Shown here: positions 34,535 to 44,037 of the stretch, in pieces
How the letters are laid out: each line of letters opens with the position of its first letter
How positions within the stretch are numbered: position 1 is the first letter of the stretch
NCBI RefSeq assembly: GCF_018919265.1
Contig: NZ_JAHLQO010000003.1
Coordinates: forward strand, 310,001-374,000
Origin: Peptoniphilus ovalis
Lineage (GTDB): Bacteria; Bacillota; Clostridia; Tissierellales; Peptoniphilaceae
Reading direction: 5' to 3'
Length of the DNA: 64,000 bases
Notes under the pieces: model-generated
What the model saw: only the letters and a program-made list of their open reading frames with translations
What the model was told of the DNA's origin: nothing
Databases searched by the model: none
Program-made: the position numbers and the translations under genes

Positions 34535-35257
34535 CTATTCTAATATTTTCTTTGAATTAGCTTGAATTTGAATAGTAACATCCTCTAAAGTAGATTTTTT
34601 TATTCTTGCTATTTGAGCAATAGTATCTTCTAAGATTTTATAATCATATCTTTTTTTACTTTCTTTTGTAAAAGGGGCATCTGTTTCTAAAACAATTCTA
34701 TCTATAGGTACACTTTGAATTAAATCATTACCTTTTTTTGTTGTTGTCATATCTAAATTGACAGATATATATATGTTTTTACTAATCATCATACCATCTA
34801 GTAGTCTTTTAAGAGCTCCTGTATACCAATGTAGAATATATATATTATTGTTGTTGTTAATTAGTTCTTCAAATATAACACTTTCAGCTTTTCTTGAGTG
34901 AATTGATATAATCTTGCCATCGTTTTTATTACACTCATCCATTATTTCTCGAAATATTTTCAGTTGTTTTTCAAAAGATTTTTTATTGCTTTCAGAATTA
35001 TCTAGACCTATTTCTCCTACAAACCTAGTTTTATACAAATTTCGTTTAAAAATGTCAAAGTAATTAGGGTACTCTTCAATCAATTCTGGATGGTAGCCTA
35101 AAGCTAAAAAAGTATTTGTAGAATCTTTATATTTTGGATAGTATCTTTCAAACAAAACTGGTAAATTTGTCATAAACACTATTTTATTACCATTGTTTAA
35201 TATTTTAAAATTGTTATTATATAAATCTGGATGGCAATGAAAATCAATTAATCTCAT
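34535..35257 (-). CDS. qatD: QatD: TatD-like DNase of the Qat defence system
   Basis: A 240-residue TatD-family metal-dependent nuclease, with LIDFHCHPDLY at the N-terminus, VGEIGLDNSE (near 90), ISIHSRKAES and LETDAPFTKE near the end. It starts inside the end of qatC (14-base overlap) and is last in the four-gene Qat operon. It ends 8 bases from the convergent relaxase gene. QatABCD protects against phages, the mechanism being incompletely known; QatD is required. Confidence 0.85.
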   Translation of the reverse strand: MRLIDFHCHPDLYNNNFKILNNGNKIVFMTNLPVLFERYYPKYKDSTNTFLALGYHPELIEEYPNYFDIFKRNLYKTRFVGEIGLDNSESNKKSFEKQLKIFREIMDECNKNDGKIISIHSRKAESVIFEELINNNNNIYILHWYTGALKRLLDGMMISKNIYISVNLDMTTTKKGNDLIQSVPIDRIVLETDAPFTKESKKRYDYKILEDTIAQIARIKKSTLEDVTIQIQANSKKILE

Positions 35258-36536
35258 TCACATCTACCTCATTGATTATTTTATCTAACTCTTCTATACT
35301 CCTATTATAAACGTCTGCAAACTTAAATAAGTTATCTGTTAATGGACCAGATTTCTGTATCTCAAAAGCCGCTCTTTTTGGATTATGCTTTTCAAGCATT
35401 TGTAAAAAAGCATTTCTATTTAAGATTCCAGCTTCAGATTTTTCTAGGTTTTTATGTCTATACGCCGTTTCATCTTTCCCATAAGCGGATATTATAGCTG
35501 CTTTTCTAACTATGCAAGGGATGCAATCGCCACAGTGCTTTGATGTCTTCTCTTTTTTAAATCTACCATTATCTGGGTGTGAGCAAGACATGGTATTAAC
35601 ATACTGATCTTTTAGAAAGCTACTATTTTTACACTCTTTCATCATTTCACCTTTAGTTTTAAACTGATATGGGTTAATGATTTTAATATCTAAATTCATA
35701 TTATTTATTAAAGTTTGTAATTTTTTCATATAGTAAGGATGTGTAGTTCTTGTGCTGCTACTCCCAAATCTTGCTCCAGATAAAGGAACATTTAAGGATA
35801 TATAACCATTTTCAGGAATATATAGCTGTGTTTTTCTCCCAAAAGCTGAAGCATAAGCAATTGCATGAGAAAAAAACATAAAAGATCTTGTTCTAGTTGT
35901 ATCTTCTCTACCATTTCTAGCAACAACGTATGATTGCACCTGATCTCTATCATCTAACATATATTTTTCTTTTACAGCTGTAAAAATATCATCTTGATAG
36001 CTTTTAGTTCCTTTTCCTCCACCGTAATGACTGACTAGTAATATTGAAGAAGTTGAATATTCAAGTAAGTCTATTGCTCCTATAAAAGAGTCTAAACCAC
36101 CTGAAAACATACAAATTTTATCATAGATCCTCTTATCCAGCTCTTTATATTTTTTAGATGAATAGTATATTTGCTCTTGATATACAGTTTTGGGTCTAAA
36201 TTCAAAAGTCCAATTGTCCCCACTTAAAAAATTCAACATATCAGTTAATAATACTTTTTGAGAGTTCCAAAAATCAATGTCAGATACAGGAACATTTAGT
36301 TTGATAGTCCTAGTCCAACCATCATTTTGAGTATCTCTTTTTACTATTCGATCAGCTACAAAAACAAAAATAGATAAATATAATAAATCAATGGCTAATT
36401 TTGAAAATTCTTTCTCTAACTTAATGTAATTATCCCAAAAATTAAAACCAATATCTTTTTTATTTGTTATATCTAGTTTTTCATCAAATCCTTCAGGAAT
36501 GTTCTCAATTGATTCATTTGTACAATATATTCTCAT
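35244..36536 (-). CDS. qatC: QatC: QueC-like PP-loop protein of the Qat defence system
   Basis: A 430-residue protein with an ATP PP-loop, CMFSGGLDSFIGA (near residues 142-154), and a QueC-type cysteine cluster (CSHPDNG ... HCGDCIPCIVRKA near 323-346). QueC makes 7-cyano-7-deazaguanine, so QatC may modify a protein or nucleic acid with a related chemistry. It is long compared with QueC and has an N-terminal extension, as in Qat. It starts one base after qatB and overlaps qatD. Confidence 0.87.
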   Translation of the reverse strand: MRIYCTNESIENIPEGFDEKLDITNKKDIGFNFWDNYIKLEKEFSKLAIDLLYLSIFVFVADRIVKRDTQNDGWTRTIKLNVPVSDIDFWNSQKVLLTDMLNFLSGDNWTFEFRPKTVYQEQIYYSSKKYKELDKRIYDKICMFSGGLDSFIGAIDLLEYSTSSILLVSHYGGGKGTKSYQDDIFTAVKEKYMLDDRDQVQSYVVARNGREDTTRTRSFMFFSHAIAYASAFGRKTQLYIPENGYISLNVPLSGARFGSSSTRTTHPYYMKKLQTLINNMNLDIKIINPYQFKTKGEMMKECKNSSFLKDQYVNTMSCSHPDNGRFKKEKTSKHCGDCIPCIVRKAAIISAYGKDETAYRHKNLEKSEAGILNRNAFLQMLEKHNPKRAAFEIQKSGPLTDNLFKFADVYNRSIEELDKIINEVDVNEIN

Positions 36537-36537
36537 T

Positions 36538-37281
36538 TTATTCCTCCATAATCTCTAAGCAAGAAGTTAAAATCTTATTAAATGAATCTTCGGTGAAATA
36601 GTCATCTTTATATGAGTTAAATCCCACCTCAACGCAAGCTTGAATATATTCCTTAATATTTCTTTCAATCCTAATAGCTTCTTGAATATTGCTACCTTTT
36701 TTTTCAAATGAGTATCCGTAATCAACTAACATTAATTGCCAAATTAATTCCCTAGTAAAATATTGAAGTAAGTATTTTGATTCAATTTCAGTTAAAGAAT
36801 TTTTGTCACCTAATAATAAACTCATTTCTTCCAAAGTGTTTACTGTAGCAGTCCTTATAGCTATATCATCTTTTGATATAGAATTTTCTACTACATAATT
36901 TACCAAAAGTGATATAGACTCTACGGTGGATTTATTTTTAAATTGATTTCCTAATGAAGCAATCGTAGTAGTAAATCCATTTTTTGTTATACTACTCAAT
37001 AAATTAGAAAAATTACTTCCTGCAGAACTTATCCCTTGCCTTGATGAGAAAGCTTTAGCTCCACCATTTGCCCCAATATAATTACTAACAACTTTCTTCG
37101 AGCTTCCAATGTTCCCACCAGAAGAAATATATTTACTCATGGATGTTTTTGCTGATGTCCAATTCGGCTTATCTAAATCTTTTTTATTGTCTTTGTCATC
37201 GTTATTGTTATCTTCTTGTAAAAAGTCATTTGGTAATAATGCATTTCCTTTTTTCCCTTTAAAAGAACTTGATGTACCCAA
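36538..37281 (-). CDS. qatB: QatB of the Qat defence system
   Basis: A 247-residue protein. Its start, MGTSSSFKGKKGNALLPNDF, is the typical beginning of QatB proteins, followed by a low-complexity serine/glycine segment and a helical C-terminal domain. The start codon is TTG with GGAGG six bases upstream. Function in the system is unknown. It lies between qatA and qatC in the standard order. Confidence 0.82.
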   Translation of the reverse strand: MGTSSSFKGKKGNALLPNDFLQEDNNNDDKDNKKDLDKPNWTSAKTSMSKYISSGGNIGSSKKVVSNYIGANGGAKAFSSRQGISSAGSNFSNLLSSITKNGFTTTIASLGNQFKNKSTVESISLLVNYVVENSISKDDIAIRTATVNTLEEMSLLLGDKNSLTEIESKYLLQYFTRELIWQLMLVDYGYSFEKKGSNIQEAIRIERNIKEYIQACVEVGFNSYKDDYFTEDSFNKILTSCLEIMEE

Positions 37282-37296
37282 TACATACCTCCATTT

Positions 37297-39108
37297 TTAT
37301 TTATCATTCCAGCTATTAATAACTGAGCTCATATTATTACTTGCTGGTATAGTTAAATTTGTTAGATTCCTAGCATATATCTTCATTGGTTCAGTAATAT
37401 ATTTTGAAGGTAAACTAGATATTTTTCTTACTACAAAATCTGCACACTCATTTCTTTTAGTGCTTAAATCGATTAAACCTTTAAATACGCCAATCCTTTT
37501 ATTCTCAGGCTGTTTAATAAACTCTTCAGAAAGTTGTTCGACTATTAAGTTAAGTTCGACAGAAGAAAGATTTTTAATATTTTCCTCAGCGTTTAATTTA
37601 ACAATGTCATTCCCTGATAAATAAGCTTTAATAACTTGAACAGCATCGTTAGATAATGCTTTTCCGAATGTAATTGAGTCTAACCCTTTATTACGTGATA
37701 AGTAGAAATAAGGTTTGAGATCATGATCTATAAGATTGGGCTCTATTCTAACCCATTGCTCAAACCATTCATCTTCCCATTTTTTATCTATCTTTTTCTT
37801 TTTTATTAGATTATTTGCTTTAGATTTAATATTTTGATCTTCATCAGATTCTTTTTCATTATCAATCTCTTGGTAATAGCTCAAAATCTCATCTAATTTA
37901 TTCTCTTGTTGTAGCTGAACAAAATCTGTAAATATTGATGGTTTGACATATTGTAAGACCATTACCTTAACTAAAACCTGATCATCAATCTCAATGTTTT
38001 TTAATTCAGCAGTTCTTTTTCTTAATTCAAATTCATTTAAAAATCTTTTAAACTGTCTAGGATTACCATTTAAACCTGAATTTAAAAGTTCTGCTATCCT
38101 TTTTGCTAATGTAAAATTTTTAACTATAAGTACATTGTCCTTGCTTTCTTTCGGTAAAGATACACTTGATAATTTTTCTCTATATTGTTTGATCAAATCC
38201 ATTTTTAATGATGAAAATTCGTCTTTATCTACTGTATTCTCGCTTAATAATAGTGTTATATAAATCTCTGTTTCAGCAACATTCATTCTTGGAATACGCA
38301 CTGGATACTGAATGATTTTTTCTAAATATTCTTTACCAATATCTATTTTTGAACCATTATCCGATATATCTTCCGAGTATTTTTGCTTTATTGCATAAGC
38401 AATTTGCCTTTCATCTGCTCCATAGATAAAAGCAACTTTACCAGAAAACATAAATAGTCTCATCGCCTCAAAAAGCTCTAAAATCGTAGCAGTGGAACAT
38501 CTATCAATTTCATCTATATAAATTGCTACACGTGTGATGTCTGTTGTATCAATCAATTCTCCAAACTTTTCTCTGAACATTGAGATTTCATTTCTAATTT
38601 TCTCATCAGATGTTGCCTCAATATAATTATCTTTAACTGTGTTAATAAACTCTTTTATATTCTCAGACTGTCCAAGGATTAATTCTGATTTACTTGCAGA
38701 TGGATTGGTACTAAATGTAGATAGTGCAGCAAAGAAACCTTTTGATATGACTGGTATTAAGTTTATATTTAACAAACTTTTCCTCAATCCTTGCAAGATT
38801 CCTTTTGCGGTTTCTCCCAACTTTTTCTTTTCTTCTATTGAGTCTAAAAGATAGTTAATAATAGTTGTTTTAATATCATCGTAACCCTCAAACAACCATG
38901 CGTTGAAATTGACAACCAAAGCCTTATTATCTTTATCTTGCAACCTTTTTTGGCTTATTGACATAATGCTTGATTTTCCACTACCCCAATCGCCATACAC
39001 CCCAATACTTGCTGGTAGTAAACTGTCTTCTAAAATTATATAATTTACTAAGTCTGCTATATATTCAAAATCTATATAGTCAATTTTTGATTCACTATCT
39101 TTCCACAT
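37297..39108 (-). CDS. qatA: QatA: KAP-family P-loop ATPase of the Qat defence system
   Basis: A 603-residue KAP NTPase. Walker A is GVYGDWGSGKSS (near residues 37-48), Walker B VAIYIDEIDRCS (near 198-209), and the typical insertion of the KAP group follows (LELFEAMRLFM, then FIYGADERQIAYAI). The C-terminal half is helical. I use the ATG at 39108, whose GAGGTG site is nine bases upstream, instead of a TTG six codons earlier. First of the qatABCD operon. Confidence 0.87.
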   Translation of the reverse strand: MWKDSESKIDYIDFEYIADLVNYIILEDSLLPASIGVYGDWGSGKSSIMSISQKRLQDKDNKALVVNFNAWLFEGYDDIKTTIINYLLDSIEEKKKLGETAKGILQGLRKSLLNINLIPVISKGFFAALSTFSTNPSASKSELILGQSENIKEFINTVKDNYIEATSDEKIRNEISMFREKFGELIDTTDITRVAIYIDEIDRCSTATILELFEAMRLFMFSGKVAFIYGADERQIAYAIKQKYSEDISDNGSKIDIGKEYLEKIIQYPVRIPRMNVAETEIYITLLLSENTVDKDEFSSLKMDLIKQYREKLSSVSLPKESKDNVLIVKNFTLAKRIAELLNSGLNGNPRQFKRFLNEFELRKRTAELKNIEIDDQVLVKVMVLQYVKPSIFTDFVQLQQENKLDEILSYYQEIDNEKESDEDQNIKSKANNLIKKKKIDKKWEDEWFEQWVRIEPNLIDHDLKPYFYLSRNKGLDSITFGKALSNDAVQVIKAYLSGNDIVKLNAEENIKNLSSVELNLIVEQLSEEFIKQPENKRIGVFKGLIDLSTKRNECADFVVRKISSLPSKYITEPMKIYARNLTNLTIPASNNMSSVINSWNDK

Positions 39109-39146
39109 TATATTTTTCACCTCCAAACATTTTTGGTAACGGTTAT

Positions 39147-39675
39147 TTAAACTCTATAATCAGTTTGTTCTTCTGCTACCATCTTAAAATCAATAGAATT
39201 TTCCAAATACTGCTGATTTCTATCTAACTTGTTGTCATTTATTAATTTATAATATTTATTGTTATTAATATTGTCTATATAGTAATAGTCAATCTTATCA
39301 ATAATGCTTGCAAAGTCTAAAAAACTTATAGAACTGAAGTCTTCTGTCTCAAGACCAGTGTTTAATACAAATTTATAGTCGTCAAAATCATAGAACTTAT
39401 CCTCTTTCTCAGAGGTTAGATCTAGATATATTTTGGTTAATTTTGCAATAAGACAAATGTATTGAAAATCTTTATCCGCATATTGTGTTTTATTGTTAGG
39501 ATGAGCCATAGAATAGTAATATCTGTTCTTCTCTTTTCTTACATCGAGAATCTTGCTATAAACTAATAGTTCTATAGGTTGTCCAAAATACTTGTCATAT
39601 TCATTTCCAGCTTTTAATTCCTAAATGGTCTATTGTATTTTTATCAAACCTCATCTTAAATTCTTTATTATTCAT
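39147..39675 (-). pseudogene. Unknown gene with early frameshift between mcrC and qatA
   Basis: The ATG at 39675 has an AAAGG site and starts MNNKEFKMRFDKNTIDHLGI, but stops after 24 codons. Dropping one A from the AAAA at about plus-strand 39610-39613 joins it in frame to GNEYDKYFGQPIELLVYSKI and on to the 39147 stop, giving about 175 residues. Only the last 120 residues are open as they stand, from an internal ATG at 39509. The FDKNTIDHLGIK start resembles the first strand of MORC/GHKL ATPases, but the rest does not, so an internal deletion is possible. Function unknown; its place suggests a defence role. Confidence 0.45.
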
Positions 39676-39691
39676 GATTGACGCCTTTCTC

Positions 39692-40909
39692 TTACTCAAT
39701 AATTCTATATATTTTTTTTATGAAACTATATATATTTTTCTTAAACTCTGTTGAAGAGTTACCAGCTAAATTAATATATACAGCATTAATTTTTGAAAGA
39801 ATTATTCCTTCATTACTTAGATTCAAAACTAAGGACTCTTTAGGTTCCGATGATGGATAACACAGAATTACCTTATTTGTTTTTAACATAGATGAATAAA
39901 AACACATCTGATACACATCAGCATTACTAAATGGACTAGAAGTTTTATTTTTCATATCTAAAATGCAAGAACACTTACCTCCAGTAAGAGTTTTCCTATA
40001 GTTGTACAATAAATCTGGTAAATAAGTTTTATTAGTTATTCCATAATCAGGACTATTGTATTCTCCAAAATAATGAGGTTCATTCCAAGTTGTGAAGTAA
40101 TTATCATCAGTATATACAATCAACACCTTTTGTACAAAATACTCAAAAAGTTTATCAAAGTTTATAAGAATATTTTCCCCAAACCCGCTTTCTCCAAACC
40201 CTGATACTGACATATCATTAATTATAATATAAGCTAAAGTTAGTGCTTTTTCACAGTATTTTATATTTCTTGTAACCATAGGCTTGTTATGAACTCTATC
40301 TATTCTAGAAATATTTTGAAAATTTCTATCTAAAAATCCTTTTACATTCTCATTTACTAAATCATATATTTTTCTATAAGCTAAATATAAAACTCTGTTA
40401 ACTTCGATATCTTTGCTTAAATTACTTATATGGACAGCAAATGGATCATCTTTTTTTTGTTGGAGACGTACAACCGTATTCAATAAATCAAGCGTTCCAT
40501 TAGAAAACTTAGATGTCGTCTGAAAATCTTTGTACTGCATTGGGAGACCGATTTTTATTATTTTCATAAGTTCATTAATAAATAATTCAGATATTGATAG
40601 ATTTTTATTATTATCGATACCAAAGATGTCCTCATCTAAATCCACTTTATTATTTAAAAAAACAAAATAGTACATCCTCATAATATGAGATAGGTTTAAT
40701 CCAAAAACTTTCGGTTTTATTATGATTATCCTATTAGGTAACTCTATAATCCCAACATATTGTTTAGGAAATTCTACAAAACCATTGTTGAATTTTGATT
40801 GATCAATTGTTATATTATGTCCTTGGAATATTCCAGCTAACACCTCATATTCTTCCGAATTAATAATTATAGTATTTCCTTGTTCTATAAAAACTCTTTC
40901 CTTCTCCAT
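39692..40909 (-). CDS. mcrC: McrC-like restriction subunit (PD-(D/E)xK nuclease)
   Basis: A 405-residue McrC protein. The N-terminal domain binds the McrB ring (GFVEFPKQYVGIIELPNRI), and the nuclease core has YLPDLLYNYRKT, then ILDMKNK, the D...DxK arrangement. It starts four bases after mcrB ends. McrC stimulates the GTPase of McrB and cuts DNA. In this cassette the methyltransferase is next door, so the target is probably set by that enzyme instead of by methylated foreign DNA. Confidence 0.87.
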   Translation of the reverse strand: MEKERVFIEQGNTIIINSEEYEVLAGIFQGHNITIDQSKFNNGFVEFPKQYVGIIELPNRIIIIKPKVFGLNLSHIMRMYYFVFLNNKVDLDEDIFGIDNNKNLSISELFINELMKIIKIGLPMQYKDFQTTSKFSNGTLDLLNTVVRLQQKKDDPFAVHISNLSKDIEVNRVLYLAYRKIYDLVNENVKGFLDRNFQNISRIDRVHNKPMVTRNIKYCEKALTLAYIIINDMSVSGFGESGFGENILINFDKLFEYFVQKVLIVYTDDNYFTTWNEPHYFGEYNSPDYGITNKTYLPDLLYNYRKTLTGGKCSCILDMKNKTSSPFSNADVYQMCFYSSMLKTNKVILCYPSSEPKESLVLNLSNEGIILSKINAVYINLAGNSSTEFKKNIYSFIKKIYRIIE

Positions 40910-40913
40910 TAGA

Positions 40914-42587
40914 TCATCCTTGACTTCTAGGGTAAAATTCTTGAACTAACTCCTTAATAAACTTATCAGTATCTTGAATTCTATTTGAAATATTCACCCC
41001 TACAATTTTTCTTAAGTCATTGATATTGCCATAAGTATATTCTTCAATAATAGGTATAATATAATAGTTAAAAAGATCCTTTAAATCAACGTCTGTCCAA
41101 ATAAATTTCCCTTGTTTTTTTATCCAATCAGGCATAAAAAATGATTGTCCCAAAAGTAAATCCTCATTTTTTAAAACTTCGAGTATCCTTAAATTTATTT
41201 GTTTCATAATTTGGTAAATTTTAACATCATAATTTCCCATATATTCTGAATTATTTTGGACAACACTATAATTTGGATTAAACTTTACAAAAGCAAATCT
41301 TCGTCTTATTGCATAATCAATAAATGCTATACTGCGATCTGCAGAATTCATTGTTCCAATAATATATAAATTCTCAGGTATCTTCAAATCTGTTATTATA
41401 TCACCATTGTCTAATCTTAATGGTGAAACTAAATCAACTTCGTACTCCCTATCCAACACAAGAATAGTTTCACCAAAAATTTTTGAAATATTACCCCTAT
41501 TAATTTCATCTATTATAAATAAATAGTCACCTTTCATTCCAGATGCCTCTTTACAAGCTTTTAAAAAAACTCCTGCTTTAGTAACTAAATTACCTTCTAA
41601 ATCTATAGTATGACCACCAATAAATTGTTCGTAACTCATTGATGGATGAAATTGAACAGTTTGAACTTTTTCAAATTTTGATTCAATTTGTTTTGTTATA
41701 AAACTTTTCCCAGTTCCTGGTACACCATGTAATATTACTTGCTTAGCATTTTGCAAAAGTTCATACAAATTGTCAGGAGAGATATTGTCCCCTACACTTT
41801 GAACTACTTCATTTATATATTCTCTATCCACAATATGTTCTCCTAATAAATCAAAATCAATGTTACCTGCAAATATTTCTGGTAATTCACCTTTAAAACT
41901 CAACATATCTCTTAAATCATTGCCATGAATCTCAGTATTTACAAACGATAATGTTTTTCTGTCATCAATAAATATATTGTTTATTTCTTCTGATGAAATG
42001 TTTAATTCTTCACAGGTTTTCTCTATACACGCATTCCTCAAATCATCATCTTGTGCTTTTTCATCTACATCGAAAGCTCTAAATCGCATATACCAAGCAG
42101 AAAAATATGTTAAGCTTATTCTTTTTCCATTCAAAAAAGCCTCACTACATAAAATGTCTATATAGTTTCTTGCAAACTTAAACTTATCGGTATTGTCATC
42201 TGAAACACGTAAATATTTTGAGGTATCTATTAGGGTATTATCTACAGTATCTCTTATTCTTGATAATAGACTTTTAAATGGTGTCCCTCCATTAAAATAA
42301 CTACTCTTATCAACTGGATTCGAGATAGAAAAAGGGAATAGACAAGTCCTTTTTCCTGGTTTCTCATTAAAATCAAAAAGAGCTCCAAGATTAAACAATA
42401 TTTGATTATATTTTTCTTTTTCATCAGAATTCATTTCTCCGACTTTTTTATAATAATATGGAATTTTAGTATTGAATCCTAACCCTTTAAAGAAGAAAAA
42501 TAATCCTAGTTGTTCTGGTGACTTCATATCGAATTCAGTAAAATAATTAATGGTTTCTTTTAATGAATTTTGACTTAAATATTTCAT
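40914..42587 (-). CDS. mcrB: McrB-like AAA+ GTPase restriction subunit
   Basis: A 557-residue protein. The C-terminal AAA+ part has Walker A LHGVPGTGKSF (near residues 284-294), Walker B LFIIDEINRGN and the McrB signature TMNSADRSIA. The N-terminal 270 residues should recognise DNA and do not resemble E. coli McrB. The ATG at 42587 has GGAGG four bases upstream; an in-frame TTG at 42611 is ignored. It lies 8 bases after a cytosine methyltransferase gene, an order known from LlaJI-type systems. Confidence 0.86.
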   Translation of the reverse strand: MKYLSQNSLKETINYFTEFDMKSPEQLGLFFFFKGLGFNTKIPYYYKKVGEMNSDEKEKYNQILFNLGALFDFNEKPGKRTCLFPFSISNPVDKSSYFNGGTPFKSLLSRIRDTVDNTLIDTSKYLRVSDDNTDKFKFARNYIDILCSEAFLNGKRISLTYFSAWYMRFRAFDVDEKAQDDDLRNACIEKTCEELNISSEEINNIFIDDRKTLSFVNTEIHGNDLRDMLSFKGELPEIFAGNIDFDLLGEHIVDREYINEVVQSVGDNISPDNLYELLQNAKQVILHGVPGTGKSFITKQIESKFEKVQTVQFHPSMSYEQFIGGHTIDLEGNLVTKAGVFLKACKEASGMKGDYLFIIDEINRGNISKIFGETILVLDREYEVDLVSPLRLDNGDIITDLKIPENLYIIGTMNSADRSIAFIDYAIRRRFAFVKFNPNYSVVQNNSEYMGNYDVKIYQIMKQINLRILEVLKNEDLLLGQSFFMPDWIKKQGKFIWTDVDLKDLFNYYIIPIIEEYTYGNINDLRKIVGVNISNRIQDTDKFIKELVQEFYPRSQG

Positions 42588-42595
42588 ATACCCTC

Positions 42596-43681
42596 CTAAA
42601 TATGATTCCAAAATTGATATAGAATTTCATCAGCTATTACCTTAGCAAGTTTCGGTGGGACAGCATTTCCTATAACCTTATACATTCCCACAATATCACT
42701 TGATGTATCATCAAAAAATATAAAATCATCTGGGAAAGATTGAAACCTTGCAACTTCTCTAATCGTATATCTTCTATTCTCTATAGGGTGTATAATGCCA
42801 CAATTTTCTGGTTGAGCAGAAGCTGTTATAGTCCCATTAATTTCATGTCTAGCAAATCTTCTATAAAAATTAGGACTTCTATACTTTTTCATATTATCCC
42901 TAATTTTTTTTAATCTTTTTGGAAGATGCTCATATGGAATATCTTTCCATGATCCTCCTTCTGTAATAAAAGGAACCATGCTCGCTGACTGAGGAGATAA
43001 ATCCCAACTTACTTGATTTGGAACTTCTTCAGGAATATTTATAACAGCTCCTACCGTTTGAGATTCATTTTTTCTCATCGGGCTTGGAAATACAAATCTT
43101 TTGTCATATTTAGAATCAAATGCCACAATAAATACTCTATATCTGTTTTGAGGAACTCCATAGTCACTAGCATTCAACAACTTGATTTCAACATTATAAT
43201 TAAGCTCCTCTAAACTTTCTCTAATAGTATCTATTAGCTTGCTACCATCTTGGTTTTTAACTGATAAAATACCTCTTACATTCTCAAAAACAACAACTTT
43301 TGGTCGTTTTGCATTTATAACTCTTAAGCATTCAAGGTACAAATTGCCTCTTTCATCGTCAACCCCTAATCTACTTCCTGCAGTTGAAAATGGTTGGCAT
43401 GGAAATCCTGCTATTAAAATGTCACATTCAGGAAATTCATCATTATCTATTGTTAATATATCTCTATCGTCAATTTCTCCTAAATTTTCTCTATACACTC
43501 TTTGAGCGTCCTTATCAAAATCATTGGCATAGACAATCTTATATCCCGATTGTTTAAAACCTAAATCAAGACCACCACAACCACTGAATAACGAAATAAC
43601 CCTTGGAGTGTTTTGAGGTTTTCTAACTATTCTAGTTTTATCTTCAAAAAATAAGTCCATACTAAGTTGATTATAGTTCAT
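42596..43681 (-). CDS. DNA (cytosine-5) methyltransferase of the McrBC cassette
   Basis: A 361-residue C5-methyltransferase. Motif I is SLFSGCGGLDLGF (near 31), the catalytic cysteine is in AGFPCQPFSTAG (near 92-103), the ENVRG motif follows near 138, and motif X is VIGNAVPP near the end. It starts inside the end of the XRE gene, with an 11-base overlap. It should protect the host site from the McrBC-type nuclease. Recognition sequence cannot be read. Confidence 0.92.
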   Translation of the reverse strand: MNYNQLSMDLFFEDKTRIVRKPQNTPRVISLFSGCGGLDLGFKQSGYKIVYANDFDKDAQRVYRENLGEIDDRDILTIDNDEFPECDILIAGFPCQPFSTAGSRLGVDDERGNLYLECLRVINAKRPKVVVFENVRGILSVKNQDGSKLIDTIRESLEELNYNVEIKLLNASDYGVPQNRYRVFIVAFDSKYDKRFVFPSPMRKNESQTVGAVINIPEEVPNQVSWDLSPQSASMVPFITEGGSWKDIPYEHLPKRLKKIRDNMKKYRSPNFYRRFARHEINGTITASAQPENCGIIHPIENRRYTIREVARFQSFPDDFIFFDDTSSDIVGMYKVIGNAVPPKLAKVIADEILYQFWNHI

Positions 43682-43892
43682 TTAGTTCCCTTTCATCTTT
43701 ATATTCAATAATATCCCCAATATCACATTGAAAATACTCACAAATCTTTCCTAATGTTTCCAAACTCACATTTTCATCTCTACCCATCTTTGCAATAGTT
43801 TTAGGTGTTGTGCATATTGCACATTGTAAGTCTGTTTTTTTCATATTTTTATCTATTAATAACTTCCATAATTTATTATATGAAAATGCCAT
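43671..43892 (-). CDS. XRE/YozG-type transcriptional regulator of the restriction cassette
   Basis: A 73-residue helix-turn-helix protein: FSYNKLWKLLIDKNMKKTDL then STPKTIAKMGRDE-like recognition region (CTTPKTIAKMG) and FQCDIGDIIEY at the end. Small YozG-like regulators often precede methyltransferase genes and control their dose. The start is the ATG at 43892, six bases after a GGAG site; an earlier ATG at 43904 is too close to it. First gene of the leftward defence island. Confidence 0.83.
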   Translation of the reverse strand: MAFSYNKLWKLLIDKNMKKTDLQCAICTTPKTIAKMGRDENVSLETLGKICEYFQCDIGDIIEYKDERELNEL

Positions 43893-44013
43893 ATCATTCT
43901 CCAATTCTTATTTTAACCTTTCCAAATGTATAGATTAACTACCTTATTATAGCATGAACTCTTGTTTATTTTCAATGGCTTAATGTATTGTGTTAAATAA
44001 TCAAAAAAATAAA

Positions 44014-44033
44014 AGGCAGTCCGAAGACCGCCT
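44014..44033 (-). terminator. Strong terminator of the ICE DNA-processing operon
   Basis: AGGCGGTC and GACTGCCT (minus strand) form an 8-base-pair stem closed by a UUCG tetraloop and followed by TTTT. It lies just after the OB-fold gene, and marks the junction between ICE backbone and defence island. Confidence 0.85.
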
Positions 44034-44037
44034 GTAT

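Noticed and set aside
34569-36640. AGCTTGA sequences resembling the element-end core
   Set aside because: Only seven bases match, both are within QatD and QatB coding sequence, and no GAGAG|GG break or gene truncation is present.
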